Assembly (NCBI RefSeq): GCF_009389715.1 | Contig: NC_052409.1 | Location: 1,466,001-1,530,000, forward strand | Reading direction: 5' to 3' | Source of the DNA: Phoenix dactylifera | Taxonomy: Eukaryota > Streptophyta > Magnoliopsida > Arecales > Arecaceae | DNA length: 64,000 bases | Part shown: piece after piece, positions 14,301-26,353 of the stretch | Numbering within the stretch: position 1 is the first letter of the stretch | Layout: each line of letters starts with the position of its first letter | Made by a program: the position numbers and the translations under genes | The notes under the pieces: model-generated | Databases searched by the model: none | What the model was told of the DNA's origin: nothing | What the model saw: the letters and a program-made list of their open reading frames with translations, nothing else

Positions 14301-17300
14301 ATAGTATCGGTATGGTACGATATGAAATTTTTTGGGCATGCTGAGTGTCGGTACGCCACTTGTATCAGATACCGGTATTGAACCGGTATGGTACACTCCA
14401 TATCGCCTGGTTTGAGCTGGTACGGCGTACCTTGACGGAAAATCTTGAATGAGGGACTCAACCCCCAACGGACCAACCCCCACCCCAAGTTTAACTCCAC
14501 ATCTAGGGAATCGGGAGAAGAAATAGAGATGCACATGTGGCCCACTTGGATAATACCACATTTTGTCGGGAGAATAGAGATTACAAAGCTCACAAAGCTC
14601 TCTCTTCTTTCCCATGGACTCTAAACAAAGTTTTAAAGAAAAAAATACAAACTTACGTTAATTAGCTGTTGGCAGATCATGTGTCTCGATATTGAAAACA
14701 ACATGAGTTATACCTACCAAAATTAGGATAGTCTTTGTTAAGTTATTCAAAATAAAAGGAAATTAAAACTATCCATGCCATGTGCTTCATCAGAAAAAAA
14801 GATATACAGTCATCCAAGCTAAATGCTTGGCCCACGTGCATCACATGAGCACATTTCTAGTAGTCATAAACTATGCAAAATAATGTTGAACAAAAACATT
14901 GACAAAAAAGGCCACATAATAAAGAATGTAGAGTTATTTTAGAGTTACACTACCCATATAACCACCCTTTTGAGGTCACAGCTGGTGTTGGGATCACAGC
15001 TTACTACAGGATCCAGAAAAACTGCATCGCATGGCACTAACCACATTATCCTCGAGCTACATGAGCTCTTGATCATAAATGCAATAATTATTCCATAAAT
15101 TATGTGTCCCCATTCATGTTGGGATCAGAATATATGACAGACAACATAGCTGGAAACAACTACCATACCAATTGTATTTTCACCTTGGGAAAATGCGAGC
15201 TTTACATGACATAGACTAGTAAGTTGAAAAGGCATCGTTTGGCTCAGGCCATAACTGAATGATGACCATTCTAATTATAGTTATATTTTCTAAAGATTTT
15301 CACTGAAAGCACAAAGGACTTTCAAGGAATTGTTCCCAAAATAATTGTGGAAAATAAACATGCAGTGGTATGGTCACGTAGACAACCACTCATAGACTGG
15401 ATTGTTACAAGAAAACAGAGAATGGTGACACTTAAGAAAACCAAGTTGATCAAACAGCACTAGGAATATAAGCATAGAACCGTTAAGATATCCATAGACC
15501 ATGAAGATGAAAGAGAAGTGAACTCAAAAAATAATGTGGCTGTCCTTTCTATAACTCAAATTTGACATTAGCGACAAACATATAAAAGCTCAGCTATCTT
15601 CTCTCCACCAATTCTACTAAGTGGATTTTAAACTACTGAGTGTCTGACAGATCCAATCCATGCATCACATTGGCTCAGTTAAAAGTATAAAATAGTCAAA
15701 TAACCAAATGAATAAACAAGTTAGCTAAGGGAACAAGCATAGAAATACTAAATGACAACTAAAAAAGTGATAGAATTTTCTCACTCTATAACCAGCAGGT
15801 TGCTTGACGCGAGAAAGAGGATGTGGAAATTCACTTGTTGGGCTGAACAGAGGGGGAAAAATGAGTCAATGTGACAGCACCATTCAGCAGATAGATTAAG
15901 TTGCTAATGCTTCTAGAAAAGAATAATACTGAGCTTCATGATTGCACCTAAAGAAATTGTTGAATCACTTTGAGGACCACAAAGTATGCATGTATTAAAA
16001 TGAAAGAGAATTTCTTTTTCTTTTTTCTTTTTTTGCAAAAAGAACAAAACTCACGTCCATGGCATTGTGAAGAATATGTGAATCGGTACTTTTAGCGCCT
16101 CTGCTACATGCGTATGTCCTGAACAAGCATTTGTCCAGGTCAGCAGTCGGACTCAACATTTCCAATTTTGCATAAAGCAGAAATCTTACTAATTCCCTGT
16201 ATTCAAAAGAAAATAAAAGAAAAGAAAAGAAAAGAAGAAAGACGTCATATCAAAATCGAACATAGGATGTCTCAACAGATCAAGAATGGAAAGTTCAGAA
16301 ACTTCAGATGTCTTCCCCATTAAAATGTTAGTCAATGATAGGAGCAGAACTACAGCATTGGCTGAAGTATAAAATAGTATGAGAAAGCCAATCATACCAT
16401 GGATCGATATTTCCATCAATGATGTACTTAATCCTCTGAATCAGGTGTTTTAAAATAAAAATAGAAAGCAGATTGAAAATTACATATTCTGAAGATATTG
16501 AACTGTGAAGTTACCAATCACAATAAGATACAGATTTTAATGGTGCTCAAAGTGAAAAGTGAGAAAAACAGGAATAGTGCTTTGCACCAATAACATTCAA
16601 AATAGAACTAGGATATAGGTCAGACCATATGCTGGAGGATTGGCAATTATGGCATCTGCTTTGAAAGGAATACCAGAATCAACATCTGGGTCCTTACAAG
16701 CTGGGAGCAATGAATAAATGATTTCTTTGATTTGCTTTCGTTGAATAGGAATCTCTGAAGGAGAAGATGGTAAGAAACCTTTATTCTTGACCATGTCTGT
16801 GACAAAAATTGACTACTATAAAGAAAAGTTCACCCAATATGAGGTTTTCTGTTAATTGTACAAAAAATAATAAAAATAATATATTGAATGCTGTTCACAT
16901 ACATACATTCAGCAAGAACCTTTGGGTCACCCCCTAAGGGGTAAAACTCCAGTCCAGCAGTCAAGACAAAATCTTTGAAATTACCATGCGTTGCTAATCT
17001 AACACGATGCCCATAATCCTGGGGAAAAAAATTATATAGCATCATCACTATCTACCCCATATGACATTCTCCAGTAAATTGAGTAGTGAACAAATCAGTA
17101 TTGTCATTATCACAAAAAATGAATGCACCTAGTACACTTAGAGGGCTCAGATGAATCATACTGTTCAAATTGTGAAGAAAAATAGAAGTGGCAAAACGTA
17201 TTTGAAAATAGATCCTTCTCTGCAACTTGCAAGCTATCTTGAAGTAAGCATATAGGTAGATAATCATATAAAAAGAAAAGATATAGACTTACTTGAACCA

Positions 17301-20300
17301 GTGATCACCTATGTGGCTATGCCTAGGCCAACAAGTCACAACCCATGTGTATGAGGTCAGATTTAAGAACATTCACTCACATGATCTCCAGCCACCATGA
17401 AGGAAGAAATAATTACCAAAACAGAGCTAGTAACTAGCAGACAAACAAAAACAGAAAACACGAACAAGCATATAAGTTACATCGATTACTATTCTACCTG
17501 ACATATCCTTCAGGGAGCAGATCAATAAATCTCACATTTAATAAAATGACTTTCCATCAAAATAGAAGCCAGAGCAAAAGAAATGAACTTAATAGTTTAG
17601 AATAAAAGAAAAAAGCATTTCTATATGATGAAAATCAACCTTACCTATAAGACGGGTCAAGATAAATGAAGTAAATATAGGAGTTTCATTAGCAACCCCA
17701 TGACAGATTACTATGGAAAAAGCAATGCAATCACTCAAGGACAATTAAAGCAAATGTTAAGAAACTCAGAATTTATAAAGATCATTTCATGCACCAATAG
17801 ATTTCATGTTTAAGTTACAGTTTTAGAGGTGCACATAGTCCATATAAAGAGATTAATTTTCTGTAGAGAAACCAAGATAATAATTCCTAATCAGCAAGCC
17901 AAGGAGTCTGTTTCTTATTAATGTAGCACAACATATCAAAAATAAGCTCCCATATATTGTTCTTGCACACTAGTAGCCAGATTATATACGAAGAACAAGT
18001 AAAGCTACACCAAGAATCACAGCTCCCTGAAAAATTTACTGTGAGAAACTGTCCAAATTTACAAATGTCAAACAAAAAAAATGAACTTTCAGTTCTTTTA
18101 ATTTTGATAAAATAAAAACAAATTTCAATGAGAGGCTAAAGGTCAAAATGGAGGCCATTTGATCAATGTGCAGAAAAGTTAAAATATAATACCATCGGAT
18201 ATAATTTAGTATGCATTAAATACAGTTTACTTAAAAAAAAAAGAACCTATTGAAAGAAGTGCCAAAAGTAGTTTCAGTAACACAAGTTCATTGCTAGTCG
18301 TTGGCCCACGATGAAGGTCCACTACAAGCCCATAAGTCTTCATAGATATTGTAAATATACTTCTGTGCATATTGAGGAAAACATGTAATGGTGTAAGCTA
18401 TTTGCAAACATATGGTGATGAGGATAAAGTTAAATGCTCTATCAAACTCATGAAACAAAGTTTTAGAGGTTAAGGGCTCATATATTAATAAACAATATAA
18501 AAACTCAAATGTATGTCCAGCGTAAATTTAACAAATGTGGACAGAACATACAAACTCACTCCAAAGTGTACGCTGAAAGATACTACGCGTCTGACTAATT
18601 TACTATTTTGATTTATTTAACAAAATAATGGATCAATAGATGAAGTTGGGTACTGAAGAGGAAAGGTCCTTTTTTGGGATATCAAGAAAACCAAAACATG
18701 CCTTGGCAACTTCAGGGAACTTTTGATTAAAATAGGGGAAGAAGGTTTATTAGAGTAGTAGTAATCACCCCAATTGAAGGTAAGTAATGGAGAACTGATT
18801 AGAAGATAGCTTTACATGTACACAGAAGGCCTATGGAGAACCCGAAAGGATAAGAATTTGGAGTTGGTCAGCAGGCAAGGAGAGAAGAGGAGAAGGCCCC
18901 ATGGAGAAAAGAAGGGAAGGTCTTAGGCAACATGGATGGAAGTTATCGAATAAGATTTGGAGATGCTTGCGGTAACACCATCTAACGAAGAACCAGGCAA
19001 GAAGAACTCATATAGACAGCACTGAACATTTGCGAAAAAGCTTGATTATTATGATTATAGTTATTATTGTGGTTACGACACATGTGATTTACTTATTCTG
19101 ATTGGTACTAACTGTTTCTTATGTGAAACAAGGTGTACGATTATGTTTTTCCTTTTCTTTTCCCTTTTTTTGAGAAAGAGGGGGAGAGAGAGAGAACAAA
19201 TATGTTTGGATGGTTTGATGAAGTCAGTTATGCTGATTTTAGCTTATCATTCTAATGAACCATAATACAACCATAATACAGGATAGCATGCTTATTTTTT
19301 GATGGGTTCAGATGAACAATATGTAGTATGTCAAATATCACTAAAGAATTATGGTGTTTTGATTGACTTTGTTAATTTTGTTACACACATATTTGCTCAG
19401 GCATGTGGAGATACTACAACATGTGATGAATTGAGAAGTACTCAATTTCAGTCAATCAAGCACCATATACAGCCATTATCGACAACTAAGTCATTGTAAG
19501 ATTATTATTAATGGCAACAGACTGCATTTAAGATCTAATGTGTCAAAAGATGCTTCTAACTTCACTTCTTAATATCATCAGAGTTCGAAGTACACCTTAA
19601 CCCTTTCTCTTTGCATTATATAATAAAAAACAGTATTATCTGTAGATTTGATCATGAAGGATATGTCCACTTTATTACATATTGTGGTCAGATTAGATTT
19701 AGAAAAAATTTTTAGAACATGGTGTGCATGTAGAGTCAATGGAGTTTGTCACAATAGCAAGGTTCCTCAGTAACAATATAGACCCTTACAGTAGCAATGA
19801 AGACTAAACAAGGCCTGGATTTGGTTGTTAAAATTAGAATTAGACTAATATAGCTGTTGAAGGCACAATACAATAGATAAGACCTGATCCCTGGAGTTAC
19901 ATAAATGTGTCTCATGGTTTTATTGCAAGACAAAGAGAGTCAGACTGTAGAAGCAAGAAACATCTTTTCCATTCAAATGGTGGGAAAATGGCGACTAGAG
20001 GGTGCTGCTCAACTTAATTCTCATTACAAGAAGGAACCAACAGGCAACTAAGACTACAAGAATGGTACAATCCAGGAGACAAAAAGCTACATAGGCCAAC
20101 TAATTTGATCTATAGAAGCTAATAAACAACTTAGCTGTATGTTCTAATAAACAGACAACAGACTGGCCAATGGGACACCTAACAGTGAGGGACTATATTA
20201 TTATGCTCCCGCAAATTCACTAAAAAGTATTTAGTTCAACATGAGATCCATGTGTATATATCAACATGCACCAAAGGATAATCTAAATTCTAGGCTTATG

Positions 20301-22231
20301 ATCACAATATCTTAACAGCATAAGGATGTCAAGACAATTATAGCACTAGAAACAATGCATGCTTAGGTAAACTAACAACCTGTAGACGTTTTCCAATGGA
20401 AACAAATGGCTGCACATCTCCTCGTGTACCCACGATAAGAATAACTATCTGAAGAGGAGGTAAAGACTGAATGTCAGCTGATTCTACTAGTTCCTCATCA
20501 ACTGCTTCACCATGAGCATCCTCTAACCCCAAATCATGTGCCTCAGGTTCAGCACTGCTTGGAACTTCAACAACTACACTTCCATCATCTTTTACAGTGG
20601 CTACTTGACTTAACATTTTGAGCTGCAGTGTTTGTAAAATTATAACAAAAAACAATATAAGAAAATATCATAAGTTAATCATGAATTCCACAGCTGCATG
20701 GTTAAAAAAAAAAGGAATATAAGAAACAAAAGACAGAGAATGAGGCTCAAATAAAGAAAAATAAAGGCAAGGAATTTGTGCATGCCCAGAATATAACAGC
20801 CAGCAAAACAAGACCTGTTATTTAATATAGCTCCGAACAACAACAGATATTAAAAGATCAGCATCAGACACATGAAGAATGTCAGATGAGTCTTATTTAC
20901 TATAACGAATAAAAATTGCACTCAATTGGTTTTCTAGTTTTGAGTATGTTATAACATTCAAGCATCCTAAAGATTTTGACAAAATAAAATTTTAGGGTCA
21001 TTTGGAACACAATGGTGATTGAAATATGAATACAAACCCGGGTGGCTCCTTTTGCCACCCCTTTACATCAAAAAAAAAAAATGAATACAAACAATTTGAA
21101 GTCTGGACAGAGATGTTTAAGAGCTCAAACCTGCTTCTTCACAGAAGCCTTATCATCAAGAAGCTGTGTTGCTGGATCAGCAGTTACTTGTCTTCGTCCC
21201 TCGGATTGTGATCTTTTCAAAGCCTCTGATATTTCAGCGGTTCTCAACTTGCCATGCACAGAATTCGCCCTACGTAAATTGCTCACTGAAAAAAAAAAAC
21301 AAAACAAGAAACAGCAGAAATGCTTCTTATCAAGAAAATTACTCTCTCCCCAAAAATAACAACATCCGAGAACCTTGTAGCGAGGAAGAATGTCGACTGA
21401 GTTTCAAGAAGCACATTGATGCCAAATTACAGTAAATGGGGGCAATTTCTTAAGAAAGATAATAGTAAGAATGGAAAGTGGAATCCAGATTCAATCTTTT
21501 TTTGGTACCAAAGATTTGATAAACTAGCTCCCATGCAAATGTTCCATAAAGAAAGAACCTATTCTGGAAACAGACCTATTGGAAACAAGGACGATAACTA
21601 CCAAAATAAAGCATCCAACAGGTAGAAACTCTCATTCTTTGATAGAAAAATGCTTAGAAATCTCGCCGTTCATATCTTTCCGAGAGAAGCGTCAAGAACC
21701 CTAAACTCGAGATGCAGCGAACAGAAGTTGCGCTAAATCAAAACTGAAATCAAGATTCATTCTCTTTTTTCCCTATCAGGGAGTTGAAGACAAAATTCAA
21801 TCAATATTATGCATCTGTGCCATGAAGAAAAGAACTTTCCCAAAAAAATTAAACTACCGACACAATTATATCAAATACTGGACGCTTACAAAGATACAGC
21901 TTGGTAGCAAGGCAACATCTCATTCTGCGAAAAGAAAGAAGAGCCGAATTTGATAGTCCCGCCTTTCAAATCTCCCAGAGCAAAAAAATGGGATCAAGAA
22001 AAGCCAAAAGCCATTAAAGAATCTCAACAAGAAAAGAATCCAAGAGCCCTAACGCAAACCCGAGCGATCGAGAGAGAGAAGCAGATGGGCCAAGAAGCTG
22101 GGATACAAGAAAGCGATTAAAAAACAGAATAACGAACCAGACAGCGTCGAGGCGATGCCCTCGTCCTCCGTATCTTCCACGTCGCTGTTGCTCCCCGCCA
22201 TGGCCGAATGAAAAGGCTCGGATCGCTCCAT
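5318..22231 (-). CDS. UGT80: Sterol 3-beta-glucosyltransferase (UGT80 family), 14 exons
   Basis: Transfers glucose from UDP-glucose to the 3-hydroxyl of membrane sterols, making steryl glucosides. Exons (minus): 22231-22138, 21285-21131, 20622-20380, 17018-16907, 16796-16626, 16118-16055, 15842-15785, 11667-11481, 10850-10720, 9845-9743, 9642-9566, 6917-6870, 6765-6616, 5500-5318. The frame is continuous across all junctions and gives about 591 aa, near the family length. The GT28-type N-terminal motif VGTRGDVQPF falls at about 147-156. The C-terminal nucleotide-sugar site is seen as HHGGAGTTAAG (467-477) and FFGDQPFWG (489-497). Other conserved family blocks are SEFPHPLSRVKQPAGYR and SPHLVPKPKDWGP. 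The N-terminus is shorter than in Arabidopsis UGT80A2; a second Met at 22201 is an alternative start. Introns 3, 7 and 11 are 2.6-4.1 kb and carry repeats. Identification rests on recalled family sequence; whether it is A- or B-type is open. Confidence 0.95.
5802..6176. repeat. Two short direct repeats in UGT80 intron 13
   Basis: Positions 5802-5829 and 5901-5928 share a 28-nt sequence with one mismatch (AAGGTTAATGAATCGGG at the start of each). Separately, 6075-6097 and 6154-6176 share an exact 23-nt sequence beginning CTAGTTGGTTAAAGG. Both pairs lie in the intron between the last two exons. They look like local duplications or footprints of short insertions. Confidence 0.75.
10898..11230. 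repeat. About 170-bp tandem duplication in UGT80 intron 8
   Basis: Two adjacent, diverged copies are offset by about 170 bp: 10898-11060 and 11068-11230. Shared landmarks are AAGT(A)YGATTTTCATTT near the start, AATGTCTTAACA in the middle, and ACTGCAAACTTGCCAAA at the end. The array starts 48 bp from exon 9 (10850-10720), so it is entirely intronic. Confidence 0.8.
11960..12710 (+). mobile_element. LTR-like sequence, interrupted by a GTACCGG element
   Basis: The stretch begins TGTAGGGGCCCGG and contains a promoter-like CTCTATAAAACC at about 12177, followed by a C-rich leader. This resembles the U3/R part of a plant LTR. It is interrupted at 12225-12454 by an inverted-repeat element and seems to continue to about 12710. 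No partner LTR or target-site duplication was found, so it may be a solo LTR or a fragment. It lies in UGT80 intron 7. Confidence 0.35.
12225..12454. mobile_element. GTACCGG-rich inverted-repeat element, copy A (MITE-like)
   Basis: A 230-bp block packed with GTACCGG/CCGGTAC words. The left end CAAGATTCGCCGTACTGG and the reverse complement of the right end (12437-12454) match at 13 of 18 positions, so they act as imperfect terminal inverted repeats. The 8 bp on each side, GTTGGTGT (12217-12224) and GTTGGTTT (12455-12462), agree at 7 of 8 and look like a target-site duplication. That combination suggests a hAT-like non-autonomous element. A relative lies at 14253-14434 in the same intron. No coding capacity. 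Confidence 0.65.
12823..13262 (+). mobile_element. TRIM-type miniature LTR retrotransposon in UGT80 intron 7
   Basis: Two related terminal segments, about 12823-12961 and 13128-13262, flank an internal part of only about 165 bp. Right after the left segment, TGGTATCAGAGC (12965-12976) matches the initiator-Met tRNA primer-binding site used by plant LTR elements. A purine-rich AACAAAGGGAGTA precedes the right segment. Shared text includes CTTATACAGGACTAA and CGGCTAGCCT. There is no coding capacity. The outer edge of the left LTR is diverged and no target-site duplication was found. The better preserved relative is at 42514-42995. Confidence 0.7.
14253..14434. mobile_element. GTACCGG-rich inverted-repeat element, copy B (MITE-like)
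   Basis: A 182-bp relative of the element at 12225-12454. It starts CAAGATTCGCCGT and ends TACGGCGTACCTTG; the ends match as inverted repeats at 13 of 18 positions. Flanks ACGGGAAG (14245-14252) and ACGGAAAA (14435-14442) agree at 6 of 8, a probable aged 8-bp target-site duplication. The inside carries degenerate GGTATCGG/ACCGGTA words. It lies in UGT80 intron 7, about 1.8 kb from copy A. Confidence 0.6.
21040..21060. other. Small perfect hairpin in UGT80 intron 2
   Basis: GGGTGGC (21040-21046) and GCCACCC (21054-21060) are perfect inverted arms around a 7-nt TCCTTTT loop. It stands just before an A-rich run. It may be the edge of a small insertion; no function is claimed. Confidence 0.5.
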
Positions 22232-22309
22232 GGTCGATCTAGAGAGAGAGAGAAGGAGAGAGGAAAAGCGCGGAGCGACGTTAAGACAGGAGGGAAAGCT
22301 CTTCCTCGC

Positions 22310-22318
22310 TATTTATGG
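22310..22318 (-). promoter_or_regulatory. TATA-like box of the UGT80 gene
   Basis: On the minus strand CCATAAATAG lies about 80-90 nt upstream of the chosen ATG at 22231. Between them is a GA-rich leader (22237-22260), typical of plant 5' UTRs. Placement is by motif only. Confidence 0.4.
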
Positions 22319-22492
22319 GGTCACGGCTTCGAAAGGGTCGCGTGGATGCGACGCGGTACGAACGGTTCTGATGTATTATGCCGGTGATGCGGACAGCTGA
22401 TAAGAGTGTCCGCAGGGGAATGTTTATGCGTCGAGACGGAAGCTACTTTTGGAAGTGCCTAAACGGTTACGGGTTATTTGCCGCCGCTGTGA

Positions 22493-22501
22493 CACGTGGC
22501 G
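22493..22501. promoter_or_regulatory. ABRE/G-box-like element upstream of UGT80
   Basis: ACACGTGGC lies about 260 bp upstream of the UGT80 start codon. The ACGTGGC core is the known binding sequence of plant ABF/bZIP factors, so abscisic-acid or stress response is possible. Nothing beyond the motif supports it. Confidence 0.3.
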
Positions 22502-22649
22502 GTTCTCGGGTGGACAGGGGCGGGGTCCACCGAGACCACGTCCCCGAGAGGGGCGTGAGATTTGAGCTTCGTTTCGTTCCGCAAGCGATCCGCTGTGGGG
22601 ACTAACGAGATTTTTCTGTGGTAGTGAGTGGGGCCAAGCTGGGCTAGGG

Positions 22650-22870
22650 TGAGGGATGACAAGCCTTTCAAATCAAGCATGTATTTCGTAAAGCTAACGA
22701 GGCTGCAGATTGGGTGACTGATTTGTAGTCAGCCATTCCAACAATACCTGTGGGCAGGTGATGGGGAGTTGCCCTTGGCACTCCGAGATATTCTATTTTT
22801 CGACTTTATTTGGTGCATCCATAGTCGTCAGATATGATCCCGCCTAAAAATAAAAAAATAAAAAAAAAAC
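22650..22870 (+). mobile_element. LINE 3'-end fragment (RNase H tail plus A-rich end)
   Basis: The plus strand encodes 'KHVFRKANEAADWVTDL' followed by a short tail and an A-rich end (22841-22870). The peptide aligns with 'KHVYQEANGATDWVASY' in the next element (23612 onward). This is the C-terminal end of the RNase H domain found at the 3' end of many plant L1-type LINEs. It is strongly 5'-truncated and contains a stop. Confidence 0.65.
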
Positions 22871-22984
22871 GAGGACATGGGTGCGTATAATGATCACAAG
22901 GGAAAGATCATCCACATGTCAAAGTTTCCCAAGGTTGCATGTTATTCCATTGCATATAGGAAGAAAAGTGAAATATTACCTATT

Positions 22985-23812
22985 AGGTTTAGAGTCACTC
23001 GGCATCCTTTCTACAGTTGTTCAAACGGTGGGCTATCGCCCAGCGATTCCAACAAGCAACTACTGTGGTGACCTATATAGCTTATCAGATCTAGCTGTCT
23101 AGAAACGCCTCGACATTTGGTGAGAGCTGCTCCCCATTGAGGTTCGTGGTCGAATGGGCCCGACTCCAGGCAGCAGATATTGCTCACTCGTAGCTGTTGG
23201 ATGACCCTTGATAGCTCGGGATACTTGGGCTCTATTTCTGCTCGTGGAGCGTTTTGTATGGTATTTTTCACCTGAGAGCCCTCCACTGCTGAGTTTTCTC
23301 AATAAATTTTGGCGGATGCATACTGGGTGGCAGAAGTAGGGGAGGTGTCAGCTTTATCATCAGAGACCCGAAGTCCAGAGTGATTGCAGCTGATGGTTGC
23401 TACATTTTCGAGACCTCGGTCCTGGGGGCTGAGTTGAGGACGGCTTGGGCTGGCTTGAGTTATGCTCGGCGGATATTGTAGGCTAGAGTCGTACTGATTG
23501 AAGGTGATTCAGTGACAGTCATTAGTTGGATCCCGCAGAATGTAGATAGGGTGGGCGACTACCGCTCGCTGCTTAGGAACATCTGGGATATGACCTATAA
23601 TAGGATGTTCTTGCAGGCGAAGCATGTATATCAAGAGGCCAATGGGGCAACGGATTGGGTGGCCTCCTATGTGCCAACCACTCCGGAGATACTCTTTGAA
23701 TTAGGGGAGAGGGCTATCTGGTGCGCTCCGGAATTTATTATTTTTCAATTTTTTTGGTTGTATCCATATCCATAATATGTGCTACATTCATTTTAACCAA
23801 AAAAAAATTATT
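22985..23812 (+). mobile_element. 5'-truncated L1-type LINE with RNase H domain
   Basis: From about 23290 the plus strand gives a recognisable RNase H domain with a frame break: 'SFIIRDPKSRVIAADGCY', 'AELRTAWAGLSYARRIL', 'IEGDSVTVISWI', 'KHVYQEANGATDWVASY'. The last open part is 23512-23775, and an A-rich tail ends at about 23812. The upstream portion (22985-23290) resembles the sequence beside the matching LINE fragment at 57620-58470, in the same relative orientation. It is a dead copy lying within about 1.6 kb of the UGT80 start. Confidence 0.7.
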
Positions 23813-26353
23813 ACCAAATAATAGCATATTTATATTTTACTTGGATTGAAGTTCTCTTGGTAATTAAATAGGACAAAAAATAAGAAGGTCAAGTATTGAA
23901 TGATATCCATGAGTTCTATTAAAATACTTTTTATACTCTATTCATGTGATCATGCATCCATGAATTCTAAGAATTTAAACTTAGTGTTTTGGATATTCTA
24001 AAGATCAATGTGATATTATCTCTAGAAAAATGAAGAAAACATACATATTTCATTATACATGTTTCCCATGTACAAGTCTTTTCATGATACTTTCTTTCAT
24101 TTATATATGGTGGAAACAATGTGGTTGTGTTATCTTTACTGTTGTTATCAATTACATCATACATCAATATATATTATGAAAAAATACTTGCTGCAAAGCC
24201 ATTTTCATAGAGCATTATTTGTCTTATATATGCATGCACACAATCCAGAGATCCCTCTTTAAGAAACTGCTTGGCTATAGTGGATACTCAATTCATATTA
24301 CTTTTATCCATTCGAACATATCTTTAATTCATGGCTTTGAAGCACCTTTGCAACTTGCCACCTTGCAGAATGTAGAATGGCCAAAGAGCAAGGCAATCTT
24401 GAAACACCATTTACATTAGAAGTACTACAAACAGCGATACTAAATAATGCAGATTATATCATTATCAATACTAATTTATCAAAAAATGAGTAACAATCAT
24501 CATAGTGCAGCAACATGATAAAATAATTTCTTGAATTTTTGTTGGTCAAGTAAAGAGCCATTGTAGCATCGTAACAAGCAACGAATTTTCCGAGCCAATA
24601 CCGTTGTAACAGCTACATAATGGAATGGACCAAAAGATGCAAACCAAAGGAAGGATCCATCGCATATTTCCTTCGCAAAGTGGGTACGACGCAAGCAAGG
24701 TGTACCCTCCCTCAGAAAAGCCTTCAGTGGTAGCCCACGGCATGTGGGAAGAGCACTTTATTTGAGAGTCGGGAACTGACTCGTCCCAGTCGATTGCCCA
24801 ATTCACTTCATAGAGACAGCACGCATTGGTCACTGTCACACTCTTTCAGTCAGCTGTTCAAGGTTGACGAAGGCACGCCCGGGCCACCAACGTAGAAGAC
24901 ATTCCCCATGAGAGATCCAATTAATTTCTACCCCCACCTTTCTATTTCTATCTCTCAACAACTGAGGTCAGCCAATTCATGCATGACCATCATATATAGC
25001 AACCAGCCACTGTTTCACCATTGCAATATGACAACACTATTTGCTTGTACATTTATAATATACATACATGCCGTGTTTGCTTGCATCATATGCTGCATAT
25101 CGATGCATATACATGTGCATGTGGATGTTGATCCATTTGAGCATGGACAATGCCAGTGTCCAAGTGCTCGCAGTAATGTTCAGGATTCACCTGAAACAAA
25201 CCCTGTCCCCACGCATAGAATCGCTTTTTCTTCAACTTGACAACCGGCACAAGCAAACGAAGGGCAATCAGAACGGGTGGGTTGATACATATCCGACACG
25301 ACCTCCTACAAGTGCATCAAAAGATCGCCCGGGTTAACCTAAGGGGCTAAGGGGTAGTCAAAGGAGCCTACAGGGTCCTATAGGCTAAAGAGTCATCTTA
25401 GAATTCTATACTATGGATAGCTACCATATTATCTATCTTAGAGGACCGTTGGTTCTCACTCTGTCACTCATTTCTAAAATATGAGACGCCCTTAGCAGGA
25501 TACATGGCGTGTCACGATTATGAAGGTTGGTTGCCCTTCCCCAAGATAAATAATGTGGCATGATGATACAGAACACTGTAGAACAAAAATGGCACCGCAG
25601 AGAATCCTAGGTCTTCTTGATAAAGTTCACAGTGAGTCGCACGCAACACAATTTTTCTTTTTTTTTTTTTAACAGTGACAGCACTGCGGTGCACTCATTT
25701 TGTTAATTTAAATTTATAACAATCAGCTACATGATCCCACTTACAGCTGCTCAAATTCTTCATTGGTCCTGAAGATAAAATCCTGCAAGAAGTTCTGAGC
25801 ATCAAAACTATAGAGCAATAGCAAACAAAGGAGTTTAAAGTTGGCCAACCAAAGTGGCATAAACATCCAAATTGCAGCAAGCCCTTTATAGTATTGAGAA
25901 TTATTCAAGAAGCACTAATCATGCAATCCAAATAATATAGACAAAGCTTTCCAACGTCACTTTCCATATATATTGGTTCCCAAACAGTACATATTATGCC
26001 ATAAATTTGGTTTCGATATCTGGATAACAATTCACTACTGGTCCCTAGCTATCAAAGGCTAACTCCTCCAAAACAAAGTTCCAAATTAAATGATCAAAGT
26101 AAATGAAGTTCTCAATGCAGCTCCGAACATCTTCCAACCAATACAAATCATCAAAGGATAAAGTTAAACTTCCTTAATTCTTCCCGCATGCGCAAATATA
26201 GTTGCTATATTTCGAAACTAGAATCATCAACATCAAACGATCAAGATACCTGCCATCTCCTTCCCCGATGGAGAACCACCACCTCCTTCCTTTGAAAGGA
26301 CTAGTAGAGTTAATATAGTTGAAGATAATGAAAGCAAGCACTTTTGGAAGGAT
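23813..26353. other. Intergenic region downstream of TMKL1
   Basis: About 2.5 kb with no supported gene. A 97-codon open frame on the minus strand (24839-24546) has no recognisable domain or splice context. A (T)n run is at about 25650-25670. The part adjacent to 26353 should include the TMKL1 3' UTR. Confidence 0.4.

Noticed and set aside
24546-24839. 97-codon minus-strand open frame
   Set aside because: No recognisable domain, no convincing splice sites or promoter motifs, and composition like its surroundings.
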